Positions 12,101-22,200 of a stretch of DNA of 64,000 nt are shown piece after piece (position 1 is the first letter of the stretch; each line of letters begins with the position of its first letter). The DNA is from Nageia nagi. Taxonomy: Eukaryota > Pinophyta. A model generated the notes under the pieces. The model had not been told where the DNA came from. It made no database searches and worked only from the letters and a program-made list of their open reading frames with translations. Position numbers and translations under genes: made by a program. The DNA is taken from contig JBITNC010000001.1 in the NCBI GenBank assembly GCA_050084985.1, positions 207,762,001-207,826,000 on the forward strand, in the 5' to 3' direction.

Positions 12101-12159
12101 ATCCTTGCATTAGGCATCATGGGCTCCGTTGTATGTTCAAGTGTGATAGGGCTATTCAT
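9124..12159 (-). pseudogene. Broken ancestral reading frame of ~1011 codons, family not recognised
   Basis: Three long open segments line up end to end on the minus strand: 12159-10921 (412 codons, starts MNSPITLEH), 10334-9993 (113 codons) and 9963-9229 (244 codons). Reading through a few stops and two compensating frameshifts (one near 11065, one between the last two segments) gives a continuous sense frame ending with PPPPE and a stop at 9126-9124; 3036 bases, exactly 1012 codons. Visible parts: an N-terminal globular region with INGGRGIRWSR, a short coiled coil (KELKREQKQREAEE), an acidic, low-complexity Ser/Pro/Glu linker, then a second coiled coil (LEIRELKKKV) and a Trp/Tyr-rich C-terminal domain. 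No zinc knuckle, protease, RT or integrase is seen. It may be an extra open frame of a large retrotransposon or a plant transposon protein; I do not recognise it. Confidence 0.65.
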
Positions 12160-13139
12160 CGTGAGCCTTCTCTACTTTCTATCCCTGTTTAAGTGAACAA
12201 TACAGAGTTGGAAGAGTCCTAACAAGCTTCTAGCACTTTTTGGAAAAAGGAATTTTGAAAAATTTGGATTTTGGATTTTACTCTTAAGTGTGCCATCATC
12301 GAAAGTGCCAAAGTTTGCAAGGTTCAAGGTCTTTGAGTGAGTTTGAGATAACACAAAGCTAACTGACTTAGAGGAAAGTGTATTGGCAAGGATTTGGGAC
12401 TTTTGGACAATTTTCAAGTTTTGGCTCAAAGAGTAGACTTTTTCAAGATATTTCTCAAAGGGAAAAAAAGTGAATTTTGGCAAATTTGCCAGATGGTGTT
12501 GGAATTAAGTTTTAACACCTTAGATGGATGGGGAATGAGTGGGGAAGGTGTTTTAAACTTTGAAACGGCCAAAATGGACTTGGAAAACACTTTTTAAAAG
12601 TTTTTGAAAATTTTTATAGATTTTTTTGAAAATTTTCGAAGAAATGATGATTTTGGGCACTCATATCTTGGATCATATGTATTTTTCTTGTTTTTTTGCT
12701 GAAAATAAAAGATGATTACAAGGATAAAGGGTATCCAAATAAGTGATCAAACTTGGATTATGAAAAAATTATTTTTCAAGGGTTTGAGGATTTGAAAATG
12801 GGGATTTGGAGCAAAAATCCTCAAAAACTTGGAAAATAGAGTTCATGTGGGATGGAGGATGTTTGGATCTTGAGTTGTAATGGAGTTTGGGTGAATGGCA
12901 ATGGTGCTAAGTCTTCAAATTCTCCTCCAAGGCTGAACGTTGGCTTTCCTTCTCACTTTGGCTCTCTAATTCTTCAAAATTTTGGCAGCATAAGGGTGCA
13001 AATGAGAGTAATGAGAGAAATGGAGGGGATGTGGGCATATTTATGGTTTGAGGGGTCCAAGAGGTGCCACATGTCAACACCACATCAACCCTAGAGCAAA
13101 ATTTTAAATTTTTAGAGTTTCCTCCTCATGCCCAATGTT
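12160..13139 (-). other. Leader upstream of the ~1011-codon frame
   Basis: No coding domain. The sequence is rich in TTTTTGAAAATTTT-like runs and in GGATTTTGG/CAAAATCC words. It leads without a break into the tandem repeats at 13140-14700, so it probably belongs to the same transcribed leader. Confidence 0.4.
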
Positions 13140-14700
13140 GGAAAAGTGCTCCAAAGGGGGAGAAGAGGCCAAACCTGCGCCTAACTCTAGGAGAGGGAGG
13201 TTTGGACCAATGTGCAAACTTCTTTGAGCAAAGTTGAAGGATTTTGGAGGCTCTTCAACCTCCATACTTAAGATTTGGATTTTAAATTTTGATTTTTTTG
13301 AAGAAAATATCCAAATTTTTCACTTTTTCAGCCCTTGAATCTTTTTGGAAGACAAAATTATGGTTTTTGGGAGTTTTTGTGGTCCAAATTGCACAAATGG
13401 AAGACCAAAATGGTGTAAAATCACACCACCTATCTCATGGAAACATAAAATAGCAAATTTGAGCAAGTTTAGGAGGCAAGAAGGCTTGGTGCAGGTTTTG
13501 GGCATGTTTGGGAAAGTTTTGAAAAGATCCAAAACTTGGTAAATCTCCCCCTAACTTTTTGGAGGGCAAATCTTAAGTTTTTTCAAAAATTCCAAGAGCA
13601 ATGTTGCTCAGCTTTGGATTTGCCACCCTACATTTCTCTCCAATTTTGATTTTTCAAATTTTTTGAAAATTTGGAAAATTTTTCAAGCTCTCCCAGTGGT
13701 TGATCCATTTTTTGTGATTTTGAGGGAGTAGATCCACTTTTTTTCAAAAACTTATGACATCAAACTAGCGCAAAATTGGATTTCAAGTTTTGAGGGCTTC
13801 CAAGCTTGGTGCAGGTTTTGGGGAGAATAGGCAAGTTTCGAATTTTGGGCAAATTAGGGAAAACATGCCATACCAGTGTCTAACTTTTTGGGGGGCAAAA
13901 ATTTGGTATGTTTGAAGATTCCAAGAGCAAAGTTGCTCCAATTTGGATTTGCCACCCTACCTCTTTCTTCTTTTTTGTTTTGGCCAACTCTGGAAAATTT
14001 TGGAGCTCTCTCATTGGCTGATCCAATTTTGATGATTTTGAAAGACTAAATCTCATTTTTTTGGAAAACTCAAATCATCAAACTTGTGTGAAATCCCATC
14101 TTACACCTCATGAAGATAAAAAATTTCAATTTTTTGCAATTTTTGGGTGCAAGAAGGGTGGGTGCTGGTTTTGGAGGAAATAGACCATTTTTGAAATTTG
14201 AGCAAGGGAAAGCTTGCAAAACCTGCACCTAGCTTTTTGAGGGGCATTCTTTGTGAATTTCCAAAAATTTCTAGAGCAAAGGTGCCTAAAATTGGATTTG
14301 GCATCACACCTTTCTCTTAGATTTTCATTTTGACAATTTTGGAAATTTGAAGCATTTCTATTGGCTGTCCTTTTTTCCTCTTGCTCATTTTCCTGTTTTT
14401 TCCACTTTTGAGGGAGCAAAACTTGTCGAAATTGCAAACTTGAAAGATCAATTTGATGTACAATTGCAATCTCCATGGTCCGAAGCTCAAAAATTCCACT
14501 TTTGAATCAATCTGGGCCTCCCAAAAGGTAGGCACAGGTTTTGAGGAGAATAGGCCTTTTTCGAGAATCATGAAAAAGAGCCAAAAGTTGGTAAACTCCC
14601 CCCTAGAATCTCGGAGGGCAAAACTTGAGTTTTTTTTGAAATTTTCAAGAGCAAAGTTGCCTTAATTTGTCATTTGGCATCACACCTTTTTCTCTGATTT
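13140..14700 (-). repeat. Five degenerate ~350-bp tandem repeats in a leader region
   Basis: The anchor GAGCAAAGTTGC plus TTGGATTTG recurs near 13230, 13600, 13930, 14280 and 14655. A second anchor, GGTGCAGGTTTTGG, recurs near 13490, 13805, 14160 and 14530, each followed about 60-90 bases later by CTAACTTTTTGGAGGGCA. The period is 320-375 bases and copies have diverged strongly. Several medium-size open frames here on both strands are by-products of the repeat. Confidence 0.8.
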
Positions 14701-14849
14701 TTATTTTGAGAACTTTGAAAAAACTCATTTTTCTAGGATCAACCCACGCTTCTTAGACGTCAAAACTCTTACTTTTTGATTTCAACCCCTAAGGACACTC
14801 AAACTTGCTTTTCTGATCAATTCTAGGCCCAACTGTACACTCCCGGTCT

Positions 14850-15120
14850 TTTTTGTCTTTTACAAGCCCAAAATGTGCATTTCCGGCATTTTCGGGCATT
14901 TCCGAGCTCAAACGGTGCAAAAACGATCATTTTTGGCATTTTCAAGTTCAAAGTCTGCACTTTCGTACATTTCCGGCATTTTCGGACTCAAAATGTGCAA
15001 AAACGCACATTTTCACCATACTGACCACTTCCAGGCTCAAGATTGACAAAAACGTGCTTTTCCGTGATAGTGACCATTTTCCAGCTTCTCAGGCTCAAAA
15101 GTGACCAAAATGCGCTCTTT
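14850..15120. repeat. Short-period repeat with CATTTTCGG / GTGCAAAAACG words
   Basis: GGCATTTTC, AGCTCAAA and TGCAAAAACG recur in the same order about every 50-65 bases, five to six times, between 14865 and 15110. The block keeps many CpG, unlike its neighbourhood. An 83-codon frame across it is built from the repeat and is not taken as a gene. Confidence 0.65.
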
Positions 15121-15440
15121 TTGCCATATTTGCTATTCATTCAAAAACTCCACTTTCCGGTTGCTGTTGTGACCCAAAACTCCATCCTGTGAGATGTTGC
15201 TTGCAACTGGGCCCTGACCTGGCCACTGGATACGCTGAACTCTTTTCATGACTCTGGGGCATGGTGTTGCGCTGCTCGATCATCTGGCCGCTCTGAATCT
15301 TTACTTTTGGCCATAGACTGATCATACCTAGGCAATGTCACTCATTGCCATTGCAAAAATTGGGTCCCCAAAATGCTGCATCTTGGGGTGTAGGAGCTTG
15401 GTGCTGAATCGGTTGCACTAACAACACCCAAAAATAAATT
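15121..15440. other. Less AT-rich non-coding segment, possible LTR edge
   Basis: Base composition is more balanced than in the neighbours (GGGCCCTGACCTGGCCACTGG near 15210). It is where the 5' LTR of the minus-strand unit would be expected, but no TG..CA pair or duplication could be fixed. No gene seen. Confidence 0.3.
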
Positions 15441-16242
15441 CATAGAATTAAAACTCCTCTAAGATGTCTTCAAGTTTTATTTATCCAGAAAATAATTCCG
15501 GATCACCATCACAACATCACTATAGTTCACTGTTCAACATCATCCGTTACATTTTCACAAAGCACCAAAGGCATATAGCTAGGAGTTATGGAAAACCTAG
15601 TTCAATGTGCAAAATGTTATTTACCGTTTTACTTCTACTGAACAGCAATACAAGGGCATCTTGGCAGAGAAAGGGTACGTTGGCAGATATGTTTTTGTGA
15701 GAAGGCTTTGATGTTCATTTTTTTGTTGGTTGGTAAATGGTATCCCAGTGCCCTTCTGATCTGCACAATTCGGAATTATCATACATCTAGAAGCTCTTAA
15801 CCATCACATCATCAATACACTTCAACATCATCCATGATGTCATCATAATGCACCAGCATCATCATCGTAAGCTGCTGTTGGGATTCAAACATTGATGAGT
15901 TTCCAAACACCCTAATGAGTGCTATTTTTAGTCTTACTTTTACCAAACAACAATGCAAGCTCCCTTGGCAGAGAAGTTTTTGTGAGAAGGCTTTGATATT
16001 AATGTGAAGAACAAAATGAGAAATCATATGAAGTCGTAGGTTTCTTGTTTTGTGCATATAGCGGGATGTGATTAATCTCCCAGAATATTTTTAAAGCAAA
16101 TCCAGATTCAGAAGTCGCAGAATTTGTTCATATTTGTTTGCTGATTGCCCTTTTTTTCATAAAATGATCTAGCACATTTTTTTTTCAATATACAGAAATT
16201 GTGTTAACACCTTGTATTTTATTCTTTGTTGTTTTTATGTAG
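15441..16242 (+). other. Intron sequence just upstream of the first visible exon, with a local duplication
   Basis: No coding domain. About 15625-15717 and 15931-16003 are related: both run from TTTTACTT through AACAACAATGCAAG-like and CTTGGCAGAGAAG to TTTTTGTGAGAAGGCTTTGAT, some 305 bases apart. It ends in a T-rich tract and the acceptor AG at 16241-16242. It should be the end of the first (or an early) intron of the clathrin-assembly gene. Confidence 0.6.
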
Positions 16243-19200
16243 GTTGCATTGAAAACATTGATTGTTATCCACAGAACTTCGAGGGAGGGAGATCCTACTT
16301 TCAGGGAAGAGCTGTTGAACTTTTCACACAGAGGACATATTCTTCAGATATCCAATTTCAAGGATGACTCAAGTCCTATTGGTAAAATGCGACTCGAATT
16401 ACTGCGTAGAAGATAAATAGGAAATTATTTGATTTTGATATGTCAAATGTGTTTTATGTGATGTAATCATTATTTCCCTTTTTGTATGGTTATGAATGCT
16501 TTAGAGGCATTTCTGTGGGACTTAACCATCAGTATCTTACCCGTTTTGTCCTTCTTTTTTGCAGCTTGGGACTGTTCTGCATGGGTTCGCACATACGCAT
16601 TGTTCTTGGAAGAGCGTTTGGAGTGCTTTAGAGTTCTAAAGTATGACGTGGAAGCGGAGCGTTTATCTTCAAGACCAGCAAATGGACAGGAGAAGGTGTG
16701 ATATGGGATGGAATAGGTCGTTTTGAGTGCTTAAAGCATTTAATTGGCTCTTCGTGATTTCAACTTTAAATACGTTTTTCCACTATTTCAGGGTCATAGC
16801 AGAACAAGGGACTTGAGTACTGATGATCTCCTAGAACATTTGCCTGCTTTGCAACAATTACTCTATCGCCTTCTTGGCTGCCAGGTAGTCATCTGATAGT
16901 ATTTGAGACTTCTATGGGTATATTGAGCAGTTATTGTACTACTGCTTCTCTTTGCATGTTTAAACATTTTTGTTCTTGGTTGTGAAGTTCACTGTCTTTT
17001 CTTTGGTATTTTGACATATTCCATTGATAATTCTTATTTTATTATATAATGAAATTATTTTCAGCCTGAGGGAGCAGCTGTTGGGAACTACGTTATTCAA
17101 TATGCACTGGCATTGGTAAAACTATCAGTTTCTCTTTGCTGCTGTGGTTATAGATTGTAAATTTGGTGTTACTAAAGTTATCTGCTTTCAAGAATGATAC
17201 ATGGGTTATCAGCAAAAAAATGTTATGGAATTATTGAAACACCCGTTTTAGCTTCCTGCAATTTCTGTGATTTTGTGCATATGCAGATAGGAATACAGAA
17301 TTGGTTTAAATGGTTTTAATCTTTTTGTAGTTTTGGTATATGTTTTTAAATCCCTTTGTCTGCAGGTTTTGAAGGAAAGTTTTAAGATATATTGTGCTAT
17401 CAATGATGGTATTATTAATCTGGTAGACAAGGTAAGCTAACTTCATTTTATGGATTTCTTTAGTTTTAGTTGTTTCCCTTGATGTTTTAATACTTAATGT
17501 AAGCCGGATATCTTTGCTTGTAGTTTTTTGAGATGCCAAGACATGAGGCAATTAAAGCCCTTGATATTTATAGAAGATCTTTGCAACAGGTATCTGGTTT
17601 TTCTATTTTGGTTTTACCTTCTTTTTACCTAGTTTGATTACATTTACAACTTGATCATTTTGGTCAATGTTCAGAGTTTGCTTAGTTAATTTTGACTACT
17701 AATTCTACAAGGCTGACAGCTGAGTGATATGTATTCTGTTTGTAGGCTGAGCGTCTCAAAATCTTTTATGAGATATGCAAAGGCTTGGAGCTTGCTCGAA
17801 ACTTCCAGTTTCCTGAGTTGCGTCCGGTCTGTAAACCATCTGCATCATTTCTTTTGCATTTTCTCAAAAGCTGTATCAGTGTAAATTACTGTCTGTCACA
17901 AGTTTGAACATAAACTAATGCAATTATGAAGTAATTTGAGCCTGTTTTCTTTTTCTTTGGATTCAGCATCCCGAAACATTTCTATCAACTATGGAAGAAT
18001 ATATTCGAGATGCCCCTCGTGTGGTTCCAGTTGCAAGAGAGACACTTGCATTGGTGAGGAAAAATTTTCACTTATGTTTCATATGCATTATGATTATATT
18101 ACAGCCATATTTACACGGTATGTTTAATTGGTCTTTTATGAAATCAAGTTCAACTTTGTATGGTGAACTTTTGTGTGGTGATTTGAATTGGTCAGTATGT
18201 AGAAGAGAATGTTACAATACCTAAAGCACCACTACCAATCAACATCATTTAGATTTACATCATAACAATTCTTGTATTTCATTGTCTTGTTTTCATAGAA
18301 CTGGGAACACATATAATGATGTAGATACAGAACAGAAAGTAGTTGAAGAATGTGATTCATTTATGCTGGTTTTCATAAGGACTAAATTTAGCAAATCTAT
18401 ACATGAATTTGGGATCCTCTGAATTAACGTCCATTCCTTTTAGTTGGACACTTTTCCTTGTGGAGATAGGCGGAGATCAATATTTATGCATGTAATATTT
18501 TTGGTCTTCTTTGGTTCCAAATCTGTTATGGTTTATTTTGTGAAAGAAAGAAGATAACTAGGGTGGTGAAGAACTGCGTGGCTGCTTTATGAAGGTCCAC
18601 CTTTCTGGTGCTAAAAGAGCCATGTGGTAATCAATGGCTGAGATGTCTGCGGAGTATTTCAATCTGCTAGCAAAACTTGAAAACTGGGGTTGTTCTTAGA
18701 AGCTAATTTTGGATCAAGTAATCTTAAAAAAGTGTAGGACACCTATAGCTTAACAACTGTAGTATATGTCTTTTGCAACATGCACGACAATGCGATGGCT
18801 TACCTTCTCTCTGGTGGTGACAATAACTTGTGAAATCAATTGTGCCTTTTTCTTCAACAAACAATCATCAAGGTTACACGGAGTCTTGGGGATGAGGACG
18901 GCAGGAAGCAGGGGACAGGGACCTATTTTTAGGAAACATAGGGGTACGACTGAGGGAGACAGCAATATGGTCTATTAGTAATTAGCAATTATACTTGAGA
19001 CGTAAAATTATTGCCCATGATCTGCGATGTGATTTTCATTGCTTTTAAAATTTCAAATGAAAGTCCAGCTGGTAAGTTAGATATCTGCCTTGTAAAACTA
19101 TTGTAGATTGGTTTCGAGTTCAGATTCTTAAATGTTGAGAGCTACAATACAAGCCATGGTGAAGCTATTGTGGTGATATTCTTTGGTTTGTGCTTCTTCT

Positions 19201-22200
19201 GTCCTTGTGTGTTAAAGATGTAGAAGTTTCCTATAAATACTTTATATTATACAATTTTTTTAAAAAAAGGGGCATGAAAAGTATTTAATTATTTAAAAAT
19301 ACATTACATGAAAAATTCTATTGAATTTATTATGCTTTTTAAAATTGAACTATAAAACACTATTAAAAGTCACACTTGGTGATCCATATTCATTAAAAAG
19401 TTTATTATCTTGAACTTAGAACTTTGATAAGATTAAAAATTATGACACAAAAATCAAAGTATTCTCGTCAAGGTAAAAATATGTAGCAATGAAAATTTAT
19501 ATAATTTTCAGAATAACAGAAATAAAAACTAAAATAATATAATTATATGAAAATTGATTAAAATAAAAATATTAGTTTTCATGCATATTCAATTGATTAG
19601 AATGTGTTTTCAAAGTTGATGTCCCTTAGTGTTCTATTAGGTTAAATATATGTATTTTCCATATCTGAACTAGTCATGCAGTTGGAATGCATATATGATA
19701 TATGTGTCTGCAACAAGCAATTCAATATGGTAACACGAGTTTGCTTTTGAATGTTCAACCATATCAAGAGGGAATGTTGAGACTACTATTTCAGCATAAT
19801 AACTGATACCTTGAATATCAAGTTATTGAATAGCTACCAAAGCAATGCATACACAGTAAATGTCACATGAAATGCGATCAGGTAACTGATACTGTTCACT
19901 TGAAGACATGGGCTCATATGTGAAATAGATTGCACGTATATTGTGTCTTCCGTATGAGTTTGGCAGTCACAGCAGGAAAAATCAGCTAATATCCCCAGAC
20001 CTATATTGTAATTTTGCCTTCTCCTTAAGCTTATGTATATGCATACTTTAACTGAAATATACAATGTATTGATGCCACACATTTTGTCTGTTGAAAACCT
20101 TCAAATTGAAAGTGGCTAAAATGATGACGGTTAGTAGGGTTTGTTGGGACTCGAGCATATTCTAACTTCATCAATCATAGTATCCAAGATTATTGTGACA
20201 ATAACAGCATAGGAACATTTGATTGCATATGACATACGAGTCTAGCTACATAAAGTTTAGATTAGTGAAACGAGAATTCCTGTAGCCTGCCACAGAAAGA
20301 TTGTGAACTATTAGGATACGATTGCAAATGAAATATATTTTACATGATGAAGGACTGCAAGAACAAAATTATTGTACTATCTAACCTTGAGGAGGGAAAG
20401 AGTGAATTTAGATCCTGTGCAATGTTGTCTAAAGAAACGATTTACTGTTCTCTTTGTGTCTCAATTTCGAAATTCTGACATTAGCATTGCATCTAGAATT
20501 ACAGGATTCGATTTGTGTCTCTAATTGAGCTAGGTATCTGCTGAAAATTTATCAAATGCACATTTATGAATAAGCTATTGCCTTAACATGATTGCCATCA
20601 GTGCAGCATGACTTGATAAAAATCAAACTAAAGTCAATGGCTGACTTGAGTAAGAATTTTAGGGTTCTAACAATTGTCATTGGAATCGATTGCCTTTCCT
20701 ATATATACATATTTATTTGGTTGGGCTGATGGCAAAATATTTTTCTGGATCAGGAATATCATCCGACAAATCTTCTGACCTATAAGCCAGAAGAAGATCC
20801 TCATTCGGAAGACAAAAAAGAATTAGAAAAAGAAGCTCCAGTGGTTGAAGCTCTTCCCCAAGAGAGTGCTATTGTAACGGTGGCTTCTGCAGAGACTAGT
20901 GATTTACTGGTAAATACTAAACTACATGCAATAATTTGAGGGCTTCATTCTTTCAATATTATATTAACTATTTTTGTATAGTTTTATATTTGTAACATGA
21001 GCATTATCTTTTAATTCATCAACTATGCTGTTATCTGTTAATCTAACTGCTATGTGCATTATCTACTAATCCAGAAATTTAATTTTCTTTGTTTAGGGTC
21101 TGAGTGAGCCAAATCCTGATCCCTCGGCTCTGGAGGAAAGCAATGCTTTGGCTTTAGCTATTGTTACATCTGGTAAAGAGTGTAGTTATGTGCTAATTTT
21201 ATTTAAATCAGCTGTTTAAGTGAATATATTATAAGTTTTGTTCAACTGTAGGCATGAATGATCTTGTTTGTACTGATTTAGCCGAACTATTTGGCTTATT
21301 TTCTTTTCTTGAGATGCTCCAATTTCTCATGATTCTAATGGTGTCCCTGGGATGGGACTGGATTCTACTGGGTGGGAATTGGCTTTGGTTTCTACACCAA
21401 GCGGCAACAGTAGTAGTCTCACAGATAGTAAACTGGTAGGTGTTATCCTTCTAACTGATCCATATAGATGCTATAGAATTTTATTACTTGGCAGATATTA
21501 GCATGCTTGATATCAATTTGTAAGCTTGTGCTATTACTGAATACCTATATAATCATGATATTCCTGGGTCATACTAGCCAATTTGATTTATCCAACATCC
21601 TTGTGCAAAGGTGATCCTTTTATGACATTACCTTAATACAATTCTTACCTGCCTTGCTTTTTGCATTGCTTCTACTTCTTGCTAAATAAAAGTACTCTAA
21701 ACTGCATAATCTGAAAACTTAGAAAGTGCTTCAGATCCTGGAAGTCATTTGGATCTCTTAAATTTTTACTCTGTTTTCTTTAAACAACAGTGCTTCATAA
21801 TATTTTTGAATGGCTCATATTTTGTACTGAAGAACATCTATTATATGATCATCTTAGAGATGCTATCATGCAAGATTCTTTCTCAACCTGCTCCACTGTA
21901 GACCATATTAATAGGACTGTCTAAAAACACCCGACTTTTTCGTGTTCTTCAACCAAAGCGAGTTGAGTTGACTTTTTCGTATTTATTTGTAGTTTACTCA
22001 GATTCAAGACATTCCTAGGACCAATAATAATTTACACGTTCAAAGGTTCTGTGTGATTTCTTTTTGATGGCAACTTGGAAGCATTAATAGACAACTAAGA
22101 ATGTAAAAATAACCATCTATCTCACATGTACAGCCATTACCATAATTTGAGCATAAACAAGAAAAAAATGCAGCGCACAACAGAGAACGTAACACAAGAG

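Noticed and set aside
14126-14476. 116-codon minus-strand frame and its neighbours at 14101-14571
   Set aside because: They are built from the ~350-bp tandem repeat and appear in several frames and on both strands; no domain.
14853-15104. 83-codon plus-strand frame
   Set aside because: Its residues repeat with the short-period DNA repeat (KCA, FPAFS motifs), so it is a by-product.
15464-15700. Possible first coding exon of the clathrin assembly gene (78-codon frame)
   Set aside because: No ANTH N-terminal motif and it overlaps a local DNA duplication; the expected SSLRKA/KATNH-type sequence is absent.
21254-21439. 61-codon frame read from the upstream acceptor
   Set aside because: It is out of phase with the conserved WELALV segment; the 21314 start fits the family and the reading frame.
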